DNA of 64,000 nucleotides from Stercorarius parasiticus (Eukaryota; Chordata; Aves; Charadriiformes; Stercorariidae). This document shows positions 13,601-28,600 of this stretch, one piece after another. Below the pieces are notes generated by a model. The model was given only the letters and a program-made list of their open reading frames with translations, had not been told where the DNA came from and searched no databases. The stretch spans positions 124,001 through 188,000 of the forward strand of contig VWZL01005205.1 of NCBI GenBank assembly GCA_013396915.1, given 5' to 3'. A program made the position numbers and the translations under genes. Every line of letters starts with the position of its first letter. Position 1 is the stretch's first letter.

Positions 13601-16600
13601 CTTGACATTTTTCTTTTAGACATCTTAGAAGAGATGAGGTTCTGCTTGCTACGATGCTCAAACAAGAAAACTGTTTTCTTCATGTCCTTCTTGCACACAG
13701 AAGTTCAGAGGGTCCCTGAGCCTGGAGGGAAGCAGTAGCTGGCATCACTCGTATGAGATCCTCACTAGCAGATGTCCAGGAACTACTCCTGTTGAGACTG
13801 GAAAGGCTGAAGTCAGATCACAGGATGTTTGGGGATATAGCTAACAGAAAATGGGGATGTAGCAACCTCTGAATCATATTGAAATGAAGAAGCCATCAAA
13901 GGCACCTCCTGTCCTCCCCAGCACACTCCTGAAGATGATTTAACCTAGCTGTGAAATAGCTCTTGGCAGGGAAGGCGGATGAGCAAACGAAGCATCATCC
14001 TTCCTGAAGAACGACGAGGGAATGAAAACACAGCCACCGACCAATATGTACTTATTGGTTTTTTCTGGTATCAGTTTTAACCAAGCTAAAAATGAGGAGC
14101 AACTGTCTCTGAAAGTGACGCAGGGAATTACTGTTTGCAAGTGGGGCGTATATAGGAGGACAGAGTAGGATGGGGAGCACGGAGGGTCTGCTGCTGCCCT
14201 GAGCGCACTAAGGGAAAACAGAGTTTGCATTTATCAAACCAAAGCTGTATGGAGGGGAATAGGGAGATTTTACTCAGATTAAGCACCCATTTCCAATGTC
14301 ACCATCTGTGGTATGACATTTAATCCTAATAAAATGCTTACAAAATAAGACTAGTCATGAGCACAGCTCAAAAGTTTGCCATGTTAATATTTTTCATAAT
14401 ACGATGTACGAAGTTTTACGAATTCATACCCAGTCGACTGTAAGACAGAAGTGGTCTAAAGGCAGGAATGTGCTAGTTAATGCATAGCATAGAAATATTA
14501 CTTGAAAAAGGAGGAGGAAAGAGAGAGGAATGGCAGCTCTCATTCAACACAACATGGTGGAACGTGGTGTTTGCGATCTGACCTGCTGAGAAAAGGCAGC
14601 AGCTACTGCAGCCAAAGAAACCTTACCTTGAGTGAGAGAGGCTTACTAGAGCTTAGCCTAAAGCAAAGTAGATACTAGTTGAGATGTCAAAGGCACCAAC
14701 AAGGATCTTTCTTATATTTTTTGATCTTAATATTGGGTTTTGTTATTTAATTTTTGTGTCATTGTTCCATTACCAGAAAATATAATTTTCAGATCTTATC
14801 ATCAGGTGCCTTAGAATATGGCCAGTTTACTAACACCACTTTCAGGATATCCAGAATTTACCAGCATACAAAACCACAGACATTGCATAGGCACGTGTGT
14901 GAGGTGGCCCCACCAACGGCAGGAACCCTGGTGACCAGAACACCAACTGGGCAGGCTGCAGAGTAGAAGGGAACATGCGTGAGCCCCAGGTGCTGTGAGG
15001 GAGTATGTGATAGTTCACTATTCAGAAAGGAACTTAAAGTAGGGACTGACATTAACAGTGTGCATATGCTAGACTTTTGTTATAAAACACATAATTCTCT
15101 ACAGAAAGTCTTGTTTTGACACAAAAATGTTCTGCTATTGCACACACAAAGTAGACACATGAAATGATGAAGAATTTTTTGCCAGAAGATTTCAGAAAAC
15201 TGCAGTTGTCATTTTTCACTGGATATTTCGCTGCAGAAAAGCCACCCAATTCCCAGATACTGCAATTCTAACACTGGGGCATGTGTTAGAAGCCTGACAA
15301 ACAAAAGTCGGTCTTCTGGCTCATGGCTGCTGGTCTGCAATACCTTTGGAAATTGTGGTGTCTCCATTGCACAAGGAAACAGCTCCAAGTGTTTTTGTCA
15401 CTACTTCATTCCACAGCTTTGATGAATGGCTTGTGTTTTTTTCCTAGCAGATGAAAGATCTAATTATGCCAGTTGCGAGATCTCCATTTATTAAAAAAAC
15501 ATTCATTATCTTCCATTTGAATATTCTTAATTGATCCTGCTTGTACTTCAGTAATTGAAACACCTTACTTAAAAAACAGAAGCCTATTATGAGCTATCCC
15601 ATCTGCGGGTAGTTATAAACCACTCTTAATGTGATGCTGTGTATTTCTAATGTAAGTGAGCACTTCCAAGTACTTTCCTAATTATCAGATTTAGGCCTCT
15701 TATGAATGTTGCATTAATTATGGTGCAAAAATGAACTGTAGGCCAAAGTCTGCAGGTAATTAGAGCATATAACGTAGTGCCAAACATAACATTAATGAGA
15801 GAGAATTGGAAATACAGAGTTAATGGGAGAAAAAGGGGAAAGTGCCTATCTTCTGCAGCGTGGCATTGAATGGCCTCACTCATTTGCTTACTTGTTTACC
15901 CTGGTGTTTATAATTAGAAAATGGACTTAGATCATTGAACACAAATAGCTCCTTTGTTGATTTTAAAGTTAGCTTAGTTTCTGTCCTCCAGTGCCCAAGT
16001 TTCTGTTTCTCTTGTGGAACCATCAACTATTATAACATTAATAAGTTGCAAATCTGTGATGGAAGAAGTCAACATCTCTGGACTTACTTATTCATCTTCG
16101 TTGCTGTGTGGATCCCATATTTTTCATCACCAGTCGTTGTCACATTTATGTTCATAATACCCAAAATCAGAGCAGAATGTCCTGCAATGGAAAATAAGGA
16201 AACTGGTAAACATCATTCAGGTCAAGCATCTGAAAGACGGATGCATAAGGAAGCTGGGAAAAGAGAAAACTCCAAGTCAGGAGACAGGACGAGCATAATT
16301 AAGATGACTATCAGCAAAGCAAGTCAATTATGACGTCTGTTAGCACACTGAGTAGTCTCTTGAGGGAACCATTGTAGAAACACCCTTTGGATGAACAAAA
16401 TTAAGCTGGATAAAGTAATGGCAAGTGGTACAGCCCTGTATCAGCAGAGGGGTGGCAAGGGTAGCTGATAATCTCTTTCATATATCTAATGCTTCCACTA
16501 GACCTGTTACAGTAAGGAAAAAGTACCTTTCAGCCCAGGTGCCTGGGGACCTTCCTGGTGATGCCTTCTTCATCCCCTGGTTCACTCTGACATGAGATCC

Positions 16601-19600
16601 AAGGCTGCTTCTCTAGACATTGTCTCAGCAGCTCTAAACAAAAATCAAAGGAGGCTTATTTTTAAATTATTGCACCATATGCTGATATTTTGCAACAGTC
16701 AGGCTCAGCAATCAAGGTCGGCAGGGGGTCTTCAATCCCTCCAGCAGGGTCAGGGGGGGCATTTGCTAGAAATATCTTTCTGTTTAAGATCCACAGCACT
16801 GCTCAGCACCCAGAGCAGTGGGGGAGAGAGCTGGGGGTCCTAGAGCCACAGCAGGTCTCCATGAATGGGGCGGAGGGGAGCAGAGAGGCAGCGCTCCCTC
16901 GCACATCCTAAGTCAAGTGTTTTTCCACATAGGGATCCCTGCAATTCTCTTCCTTACACCCAGGGAGAGGTGAGATACAAACTGTTAATCTTCCTAGTGA
17001 GGGGAGCGTGAGATGCATTTGGGATGTGCTGGAGAAACGTGGCAGCTATTGTTATGACAGGATCAAAACTGCTAACGGTATAATGAGGCTGATTATTTTT
17101 AAAGTGAGTTTTGCTGTTTGAAAGCTGCCACATTTGACAGCTCTGGAAGGCATAGGCATCTGCCTGAGCGTGAAAGGGAAAATGCAATCAGACCACGGGA
17201 GCACAGGGGCAACAGCAACAAGAGTTTACCAGTTCCCCAGGAAACAGAAAATTCCTTCTCAGTTGAGCATTGTTTCTTGGGGCAGGCTGACAGCAGAGGC
17301 CAACTTGTCATGACAACGTGATGGTGGGTTCTGGGTATGTTGTTATTTGGCTTATTTAAGGTCCAGTTGAGCCCTGTTGGCTCATGTCCAAAAAGACACC
17401 AAGCCCTCAGCAGCTCAGTGATCCTGACTGACGGAGATCCGGTAACCATCTCCCAAAGTAGTAACTCTCTCAACGGTGACACTGCTTTACGCTGAAAAGT
17501 TTACCCTGTTCAGCTACTTGCTCCTGAAGGTTTGGTTTCATAAGACAAGAGCTAGTGGGCAGGCAGGAAGATACGAAAGCTAGACGAACACAGTCACAAA
17601 TGTAATTGCTCAAGGGATCACGTCGTGTATTTCTGGCCTCTTCCAGGCCCCACTCAGAGATTGTTTGCTGTTCTTACTTTAGAAGTTATTAATGATCTCA
17701 GGCATAGCTTAGCAACATCCGTGTTACAATTAGTAACGGGCCAGCAGTGACAAACATCAGATGGATGTTCAGAGCGATCTCCGCTAGAGGCAATGGAAAA
17801 TAAACCTGTTCAACGTGGGTTGGGGCCAAGAGGGACAGTGCCTGGCCAGTCTCAGCTCTTCCCCTTGTCTGAAATTATGTCAGGCAAACCTGAGCTGATG
17901 AAGTTTAAACCAGGACAGCAGTATTCCACGGTCAGCAGAAGAGAAGACAGCTGCTGATAGCTGCTGCTCTGTGCAAAGGGAGTCCCATCCCGACACCAGC
18001 TTGTGATGCTCCACAAGCGCCTGACCATTGCAGCATGGGGAGATTTTAGCCTTTTTGTAAGCATTGGAAGAAATGTGGAACCTAAAGGAAAGGTGGAGGA
18101 AAGGTGGAATCTAATTACTGAGGCTGTGCAATGAGGAACAGGAGGTCCAAACCAAACTCAGTCATCTCCCTGTTTCTATTTCTCCAGCCTGAGAGCATCA
18201 TTACGGTCAGTGACCCAGAAGCAGGACACTCCCAGCTTCTGGGGGTGCCAAGGATTTAGTGAAGGAAAGAAGTTCTTCAGTAAATAAAACACCTTTCCTA
18301 CAGCTGTAAGTTGGTCTGTCCTGGAAAGTATTTCTTACATTTTAAAACTGAAACAATCTATTTTTGTATATGTGATTAATTGCTGCTGCTTGAGCACCAC
18401 AGCCCTGAACCGAACTATGATTTAGTTGTACCAGACACTATTTGTATCTGAAATGACACAATGCTTATTCCAAAGAGGCTAAAATCTGAAGACAGGCATA
18501 TAAAGGAAGTATTATTGCCTCTATTTTATCCATAATGAAAGAAGGCTCAGAGAAATGGCATGGCTCACCCACAATGAAGCAGGAATTGTTGGAAAAGCCA
18601 CCTCTGCAGTCTTGAGGTGTCCTGAGTCCCTGGTAATCTTCTGTCAACAATTTCTTAAAATAGCTCACTGAAGAACTTAGCTGATCTTATTAGCACGGTT
18701 AGAATTTATTGATTTACTTAGCATTAAAGTATCTGTAGTCACGTTCGTGTTTTTAACTTTTGATGTCTATCAAGAATGTAGTTATCATCTTAAGAGGTTA
18801 TTCTTCAATACAACAATGAGACTTCATAACATCATGCAAAAGGTTTTAGCCAGTTCCCAGAGATAATGGCATACAAAAATGTGTTCCTTCAGCCCTAATT
18901 TTTATTGAATTCGACTCTTTGCTTCTTTGCTGATCTATGTGAAATGCCTTGGCTGACTCAAGCCAGGCTCCTAATTAGTTATCTTCGTTAATCAATCTCT
19001 GTCCTATCTCTTCCCTCCGCCAAGTGAAGGGCTGTGTTCAGCACTCTACCAGAGAGACCAATATGATTTTCCTCCATTCATGGAACAAGAGTCTTTGGAG
19101 CAAAAGAGCAGTGTGCTGGGATTAGCTGTTGAAGTTAAAGTAGCTTAAATGGGTTCCTATAATCTTTCTTAGACCAAAATCATTAATAGAGCCTGTCAAA
19201 AAAAAAAAACAAAAAACCAAGAATAAAAAAAGGAAGATGTAATAAACAGTTGCAGTTCCAAGGAAACAAATTGATTGGGTCAAATTCAGCAAATGTTTTC
19301 AGCAGGAGAAAACGAAAAGGAAACAAGATGCTGAAGTGTTTTGACATTCTATTTCAAAATCATATTTCAGTTTATTATTTGCCTGCACTTTTAAAAGGAG
19401 TAAAACATCCTCCTTAAAAAAGATACGCTTCTACTGTAAACACAAAAATAAATTAACTGGAGAGGATTTTGGTCTTGTTTTGCCAGAAAAAAATAATGAA
19501 ACATTTCTATTCTACATCAACCCAAAGCAGTAGTGCTTGCGAGTCAGTGCAGTCGCACATCCACTAGGCACTATTTGCGCACCTCCACTTTTGGAGATGA

Positions 19601-22600
19601 GAACATCCCTCGTGTAGCTTCAGTGACTTCCCTGGCATGCTATGGGAATGCTTCGACCCATGTCTGACAGAGATGTCCTGGGAACGTGTCCTGGAGCTGC
19701 AGGTCATTAGAGCTGGCCTCTAAGAGTGAGAGAACAGGCGAGCTTCAGCTAAGGAAAACATCCTTCAGGAATGATGGAACAAAGGAAGAAGAAAGGAGAG
19801 AAACAAACGTACTGATAGATGCTTTCTTTGTTTTCTGTGACTTGTCAGACACAAAGAAAGTCACTTTTTTCCAGCGGTACGTTTCTCTCACTCGAGGGCT
19901 TTGCTTACTTGGAGAACTGCCTGCTAATTTTAAATCTGAGGAGGCACGTAGAAGTCTTACAAAATGTACTGAAGGCTGGATTATGTGGGCTGGAGACAGC
20001 TGTTTTTAAAACCTCTAACTGAAATTTAGTAAAGAATGATGAGTGCTTAATTCCAGCTCACAAGGTCTGAGCAGCATTATTTGATTTAAAGATTATTAAG
20101 ATATTCAGCATAACTGCTCAAGAGTGGGAAAAAATAAACACTTGTCATGAGATAGAGGCAAATTTGTATTTACATTTGACTACAAAGGACTTTAAAATCA
20201 ATATTGCTGTCATAGCCATATAAATAATTTAGCAGTCCAAATGTTTTCCTGAGATCCAGATTTTCACCATTCAGCTGCAATGGGAAAACTGAACTTTTGA
20301 TGGCTTTTCTGTGGATTTTACCCATGTTTTCCCAAAGGACTGCATCACCTCTGAGGAGGAATGGTCCACTGATATTTACTCCCCTTTATTTAAAAAGAAG
20401 TAATTAAATAGTGAGTCTAGCACAGACTTCAAATTTGTCTAGGACATTTTAAGAATTTAGGAGTATTTTCTCTTTGGGGATAGACTGATGTTGCTTGAGA
20501 CATCAAATCCACTGACTAGGTGGGTTTTACATACAGAAAGAAGATGATCCTTCCCCAAGAATGGAATAAAACACACTGACGGCAAAGGAAAGTCCCTGTT
20601 GTAAGGCTCACTGCGGAGGATGGACTTTTTGGCCACATCACTGTGCTTTCCTGGCCCTGGCTGCAAAGGGACAGACAGACACCGACCGTGTCTGGTTGGC
20701 TGTATCTCCACCAGAGCTTCAACAAGCGATTTAGCAAATCGTCTGCCCATCCACTTCACTCATATAATCGTAGCATATCTTTACGGGCTCTGCAGGCTGT
20801 CAGCTTGCAATAAAGAGAAATAGTCATAGGAGGAGAGGATGGAGACATTCATCTGACATCCAGACCAACTCAGCTCCCAGGCCCCCTGGGTGGGAGCCCT
20901 GCGCTTGAAAGCGCACGAGACACGAACATTAAGCCTATCTCTATAGAGTTAGGGTAATATATCTGATATTTGAGGGAGGCCTCTTGTAGCAGTTCTCATC
21001 GTGTTTTCTCAGTTCACGTACTCTTCTTATATTCATTGGTTTCCCGTATATTTAGAAGAGAAATTCTCTCTGAATTGGGTTCTGTTTGACAAAGCAGATC
21101 GCGGGTAGTCATGCACAGGTGCAGTGAAAGACCCACCTTTAGTAAACTCACCTTCCATAATGTGCTGGTCTCCTCTGGGTTGCAGGTCAATCAGATGCAG
21201 CAGAAGGATGATATGCAATAACCTTAAACTTATTGCTAGGAAATCTTGCTCATCTCAAACAGGAAGAACTGAGAAACCCACAGAGAAACAGCAGGAGCTC
21301 TTCATCCTAGAATTATGAAATATATTGCTAGTTTTTCAGCATTGAATGCGAAATTGATTTTTGTTGTTCTGCAGTGTCAATGCGTACCAACAAAAAGACA
21401 TAACAAGCCTGTAATTTATGGCTCCCTTTTGCCCTGGGAATTGTCTTGAGTAGGTGGGGGAGTATTCTTCTTATCCTGCTTATGGCCAAATGTGGAAGTT
21501 CACTTTAGTGGCTGGAAGCGTGAGTCATCCAGCCCAGAGATTACAGTTACTAGAAAGCTTTTAATTTTATGGAGTCTATGAGCCTGGTAATAGTGAGAGA
21601 GGGACAATTCTGCACTGACCTTTTGAAAATTAAATATGCAGCTGTATTTAAATCAAACACTTCATGAAAATACATTTAGTTTGGAGTATATTAATATTTT
21701 TCAACAGAAAATGGGAATGAAACAACATATTTTGTTCATATTTCATTTTGACATTTTGTATGTTTCAGACTTAAAAAAAAATAAAATTGCCTCTTTCAAA
21801 GTGAAAAATGTCACAAATTAAAATGGAAAATTCCAGAGATTCTTAGATTTTTTGTTCACACTCTTCTCAACTTCCTGTTTTCCAAGATTTCCCAGTTTTC
21901 CAAAATGTCAAAAGCATCTTTTCATGGAGGAAATAGCTCAGCTCCTGTAACCCTGGAGGGCACTTGAACACCACAGGCTCAAAGTTTATTCCTGGCCCAC
22001 TGGGATTCAGGATAGTCTGTATTATCTTTCTTGGGTGCTTCCATTGTAGACATGGCTAAATAATGATGCCAACCAGAAACCATACTGCACTTAATGGCCT
22101 CTCCCTCATGTACAGACAATCATTTACTGTGGGTTAGTGACTGCCATAAAATACAGAATTGAAAGACTGGCTTCTACCTGCTCCTGAAACAGCAATAAAG
22201 CAAGCAGATGCATCACCGCCTGGAATAACAAACAAACAGTCATCTTAAACTGTTCTCTCTTTTCCTCTCTTTTATAGTGCATTTATGAATTATGTTGTTT
22301 GCATTTATAATTATGGGACTGAACAGATGGTGGAAGGCTTATTTCAGAATGATGTGTTCATTAAAATAACCTACTCTGATCTGCCAAGTTATTGTTAACT
22401 GTAATCCCAATTTGATATATTTATTCTTTCTCTTTAAGTCCACCTGAAAGAAATGGAGCTTTGAGAAATGGACACTATATTGAGTGTGAAGCTACAATAA
22501 CGGTGCTGCATGTATTCCAGATGGGAAAGCACCGAAGAGTTGTGCAGCTGTGACAGAAAGAAATATGCAGGGAAGGATAAACTGCAGATCAACACAATTT

Positions 22601-25600
22601 TCAAATCTAAGAAAAGTTTCAATTCTGTATTCAATTTGGAAGCTCGGTTCCACTTGAAACGTGGCTCCAGCCAGCTTCTACCTATGTGCAGGCTCTTCCT
22701 ATAGTCTATTGCCTTAGGTTGTTGGGTTCAATAATGGTAGTTTCCATTATCAAAAACTGGAATCTCTGCTCAGGCAAAACGTAAATCTTAACAGTTTGGC
22801 ACACGTCACACAGTAACATTTTGTCTTCCTCTTGTCCCAAAAAGTGTTTACTTCTGCTGTTGCTTCTGCAAATAAGGGGTTTCGTGACGTAACTGGGAGC
22901 GATCATCACCTGTTTGCCTGCCTTCTTGGAAACCTTCTTTTACCAGCTTCACTTTACCAAGGCCTTCATCTCGCAAGGCCTGTGATGGATCTGGAGACAA
23001 TTCTTTGCACTTCCACTCCTTTGCAGTATTTTATTTCTGAGATCTCCTGCCCCACTATTTTCACATTGAGACTTCAGGATCTGGTCTGAACATGGATGAA
23101 AGCAGAGACATAATGTCAAGGTTTCTTTGTTGTGATTGAAGAAGTCTCTATTTCTGGCCATTATCCAGGTTCTAATTCCTGGCCCTCACATCTCCTTGTG
23201 CGTATGTCCTACACAGGCTACCTCAAAGGTGCTATTTGCGGCAGATGATTTTCACTCAGTGGGCAATCTAAGGGCTGTGCTGCTGTTGAGCTGCTCAGAA
23301 ACATAGTTCACGGCTTTCCTAAGGCTAAAAGCTTTGCTCTTCTGCACCAAAGCAATTGGCATTGCTTGTACCCCACAGCTGTGGCGCAGCCACAGGGTCA
23401 TCAGAATTTTGCAGGCAGAAGTCAAAGGAAGTAGTGGAGAATAAGATGCAAAGGTGCAGAACTCCTTTCTGCCTGTCTGAGCAGAACCAAAGGTGGGAGG
23501 GATAGGAGACCACTAGAACGGTTGATTGTGTTCACTAATAACCAGAAATATTTGTGTTTTCTGGGTTGCCTCTGCAAACATTGTCACAACCTTCAAGGAT
23601 GCAAACTGGCTGTACGAAAGCTGTTAACTGAGAAGTTTTCTGGGAGCTTCTAGTTGCATATGAAGGAAGAAATATAGTTTGAAATGTTTTATTTGGAGTG
23701 CTGGCAATCAACAAGTGGAAAAAGGAGAAAATGAAAGAGACAGGCAGATGAGTGCTCGCTCACTTACACAAAATTGCCAGTAACACAGCGGTTAGATCAG
23801 TCACCTTGATAAAAGGCAGAAAAAGGCCTTTAACATGAATTGGAGCCAGCTCTTTTTTTCTTTTTCTTTTCTATCTCATGAGAAGTTGCAGACTTGCTCC
23901 AGATCAGAAATGGGGAAAATATTTGAAACTGTGAAAATGTTTGGAGAATGGGAAAAGCATTTTCTATACCGCTCCGAGTTTAGCTTGAAACTCATTATTT
24001 TTGACCAAGCAAGTGAGTCTATAATTGCATGTTTCTCAGATACTCTGACCTCCTTAAACATCCACTCCAACCTGTTAAATCTCCTAGTTGTAAACTAAAT
24101 TAGCCTGTATGTTTTTTTAGGGCATGCATTGTCTTCAAAAGGAGCTAGCTAGAGCTCAGCACAACAGATTTCTGCTTTAATTTGGACTACAGTGTGCTAC
24201 TGTCAGGAAAACATGAATAGATTTAGACTTTTCAGAGTTTTGGTTTTACTGAAATTTAATGCTTGGTTTAATTTGAAATCTTTCATTTGGAACGCAAGCA
24301 GTTGACAAAAAAAGTTAATGTAAAAATATTAATAAGGGGCACTTCTCAAAACCAACAACAAATTGCAATGCCTTTAAATGAGAAGTTTCACAGAATTATT
24401 GCTTTTTAACTGTTTTTTTAAAATGACAAATTCAGAGAAACTGGCACAAACTCAGGAAAGCTTTCAGTGCCACAAAACCGCAGGTCTTTTTCTTTTCTTA
24501 TTATTTCAAATTTTTAAGAATGTCACAGTTAAAACTATGCCCCTTGCCTGACTCTGCCATGCCCGAGTTCCCTCCATCAGTCCAGGAGGGAGTCGCTAAT
24601 GAAGAGCCGGCAACAAACCCCAAATCCCAGTACTGCGACGTCCAAGGACCCCAGTTTCATTTCAGTTAGGGGTAATTTTCCCCTGAGTTGTGTGACTGCG
24701 AGTGTGCAGTCAGTAGGATCAGGGTACATTACAGGCTTCAAAAAATGTAATAGAACAGCTAAGAACAACACTTCTTTCAAAGAATTTGATAAAAGGTTTT
24801 TCCCTTCCGTTTGTGCACTACCAGGGGGTATTTAAAAACTCAGGCAGTAACTATTCTGCATTTAAAATATAAAGGCTATCAAAAGGATTTGCAAATACAA
24901 TGAAACTTGGTGCCTGTCAGCTTTTTGTATAGCTCATGTCTAAACTTCCCCAGACTTTGCGGCCACTTGTGTCTCTGCTGAGACCCGAGCTATCCTGGCA
25001 GTACCGGTAACAGCTTAGACATATATACCCTACATGCACCCATCCACCTGCTTCCGCGGCAACACCAACCTCTCGGTGTCTGAACGTGTGTGCAAAATCT
25101 CTTCTCTACCCGGTGACAATGTGTCCTTCATTTTCTGGGCCGGGGGGAGTGGATTTAGGTGCCAAGGCCCCAGGGAGCAGAAATTTAGCAGCTGCCAGTA
25201 CCCCCGCACAAAAGCAAACTCTTCCCAGCCCAGGGACAGCTGCAAAACCTCACCTCGGTCTCCAGTGAACTTCAGGACAACAGGAACCACCTTCTGCCAG
25301 TTCAAAAATGGAAGCAATTAATAATGTAAGCAGGTGTATTGGGAAAGGATTACTAAACAGAGAGCAAAAGCAGCTGCGCACCTACAGTGGGTTTATGATC
25401 CTGTGGTCTCCTCCATTACCATGCCTCCAGCCCAGCTGAAAGCTCAGCCGTGCTTGGACAGTTGCAGGCAATTATTATTTTTTTTTTTCTTTCATTTTTT
25501 TCCTCTGCTATTATTATGACCCTCCAGGTAAAATTATTTCTCCTGCCAAGGTTACGGGGACAAAGGCTGCTGGGACAACACGAGGAGGCTTTGGAAAGTG

Positions 25601-28600
25601 CAGGGGACACTGCCACACGAGTCCTTTAGCCCATTGGTGAGTCAGCTGTAGCTGGGAAAGGCTGGCTGTGCTCTCTCTTTGTCAGTTTGTTATTAGTGAG
25701 CCGTACCTACTAACGTGATCCAAATCCTCGCAGAGTTTCTGTACCTGTGAGGGACCCTTTGCCCTTCGCAGCAGCTGCCAGGATTAACTGCCTGCAGGCT
25801 GATGAACTTGAGTTTGCGGGGAGCTTAGGGAAGAAGGATGGGTACGAGCATTCAGAGCAAGGACTATGGTTAAAAGACAGGGGAATAAGTCAGGGGTAAA
25901 ACAGCTGCAGAACTGCAAGCTGAGCTTCTCCGGCTGGCGCAGAGGAGCTATGGGTACATGTGACCAGTGTAGGCAGCTTTACATGGATACTGCAAGCATG
26001 AAGGGTAGGTAGGAGCATTTTTGGGAAAGAGAGATGATACCTTCCAATTCCCAGCTGTTCCCTGCTGTCCAAAGGTCCCCAGGCACCGTCTCCAGACAGA
26101 GGCTCCCTTCTGGAAAGTGACCCAGTGGCTGCAAGCTCCGATAGAGAGGTGGCACACACAGCATAGGGGTACTGCTTCTGCTCCTCCTGGGCCACGCTCT
26201 GCCCAGGAGATGGATGCAGTTAGCTTTTGTCTTCAGAGCCAAGAGCCCTGCCCCAAAATTGCACTGCTTTCTGCTCACCATGGAGACAGGCGTGATCCCA
26301 GGGAACAGAGCTGGACACCTCTCCTCCATCAGGAGAGGACTAAGCAGGGACCTCAGGCTCCATGGAAATGGTGACTCTTTTTCATTGCGGTTGGGGAAGC
26401 CAAAGACCAGCAATTTTTTGGCTTTGCTTCCTTAATGAAGTGTACAAGTTGGTGTGGGGGGGTAGCTCTGCAGGGAAGGAAAGTGGGAAGATTACAAACA
26501 CCACCACATCCCTTTGGTGTTTTCTTCGTGGCTCTTGCTGAGTTGCCAGAATAATGCTGGAGACTCTTGTTCCACACAGCTCCCCTCTGTGGTGCTGAGA
26601 GCTAATCCAACCAGTTAATTAAAGAGTCCATTGGACTGTCAGAAACAGCAGGAGATGCAGAAGCAATTATCTCCAAATTGGTCATCATCACAATTAAAGT
26701 ACCATTTGGCAAGTATGTGAATAGCCTGCAGCAGGGTCCCTTTATAGGTGGTAATGCCTTTTCATTATTGGGCTTTATTGCCGGGTGGTGGTGTTTATGA
26801 TCTGAGTAAAGCTGTCAGGTGAACTGACAGTAACGCTTGCCCCCAGTTCTGGGAGGAGCTGGATGCAGAGGCAGCGTGGGATGCTATTTGTAATTGAGCT
26901 TGGTAGCTTAACGTGCTAGCGTTTACAAATCCCACCGAAGGAACTCATTATAGGCAGGAAAGCTGAGCAACTGATTTGCTGCAGACAACTAATTTAATGC
27001 ATTTAAGCTTTTTTAATTTTTTTCCTGCTCATATATTACGGCTTCCTCAGATATGTTCATTACTCAAACCTACTTGACAAATTTCTTTTGAAACATTCAG
27101 CCCACACATGTAGGTTCCGAATGGTGGTGTCTGCATGTGGTTGGTAGGATAAATCCCGCGGTGCTTGGCTTCTTCGCTGGGCGAGGGCTGAGGCACATTA
27201 GGTGTGTGTTCATGTAAGTGAGGTAAAAATGAGTTTCAGCTGCAGCTGTGCTTTCTCTCCGAAACTTGCTTCCCATAGATACTGATGCCTGGAAAATTAA
27301 TTGTATTTTCAGAGAGCAGATCAGTTAAGACACAGTGGTGTGAAAAAAGCAGGGCTGTTATACTCCTGCCCATTACCCAACACTAAATTCGTGCCACATA
27401 ACTGGCAGGTAGCTTTGAATTTTTATTTGAAGGGAGAAACTACAGTATGTGAAACAACCCCGGTAACACAGAGGCCTGCCAGCGGAGGACTCCTTTAGCA
27501 GTTTCTTGGAGATGTTGGTAAGGATTTAGGAATGATGTGCCAGTACCGGAGAAAACCATCACCCCTGCAGCTCAGCTTTCACACCCTGCATACGAATGCT
27601 CTCTCCTCCCGTCCTCTTTCCCCACAGGGTAAACAGCTGGAAGTGCTGAGCTCACTGCCAGAGGCTTCAGACAGACACTTTGTGCCACAGGAGATCCTGG
27701 GACATCTTAATGACTTCTCTTTAGCTTAATGCATCTTTGTAACAAACGGCACCACCTGCTAAATTGCTGATCTTGCACAACTGTTTTCTGACTACTGCAG
27801 AAGAAGAAGAAGAAAGGTTTGGCTCTTTGGGCATCCTGTATGCAGTCAGCGTTCAGTGCCTGTCTGTTGTGCTCCTGAGCAAGTCCTGAGTTGCTCTGAA
27901 CTATGTCTGCTTTGTTCAGCGAGCAGGGGGGTCTCCTGGCTCTCGTCCTCTGTATCACCATCTCTAGCAGGGACTTTGCCATGCTAGAGGTCTCTTTGGT
28001 GGATTGCCTCACACAGTGTGCCATGTCCGACTGGGTATATAAAATCAAAATTGCGTTACGACTTGTATGCTTCATGGTCGTCTAATCGGAGTGTCTGTTC
28101 AGTGTTAGATGCAAAGTGTCTTTTCTTGTTTCTTACATCGAGTCTGTATCTTGTTGGTAAAACTAGCACATCTTTTGAAATTTATGATCATTATTTAAAG
28201 TGATGGAGTACTAAGGGAGTATGTTCAATGGATGTATCTGCATATACAGTGACCTGTATTACGGCAACTAAGCCTGACCATGTTGTAAAAGAGCATTTAA
28301 TACATTAGAAGGTAAATTCCTCCAGGAATATTCACCAGGACAAAATCAGACAGGCCAATGCAGTTTATACCCTGGCTTTCATTTTGAGTCCATGGCTGAT
28401 CTACTGGAACTAATGGATACATCATTTGTAAGATATTAATCTACTTCAGATGCCACTTCAGAGGCATTGTAAGCACCTTAATTAGGAGCCTAAGTCCCAA
28501 GTAGAGTCAATGGAGAAAGAGATGCATCCAGATGCATGCCAAGTAAATTGATGTCATAATAACAGTTTTGAATATGCAGACAATGAGGAGTTCCTGACCT

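Noticed and set aside
15935..16333. 132-codon plus-strand frame with a hydrophobic segment
   Set aside because: No family resemblance, no promoter or splice context. Within chance for the size of the intron.
25030..26435. Cluster of overlapping frames of 95-144 codons on both strands
   Set aside because: Locally higher GC and no recognisable domain, splice context or promoter. They compete for the same DNA.
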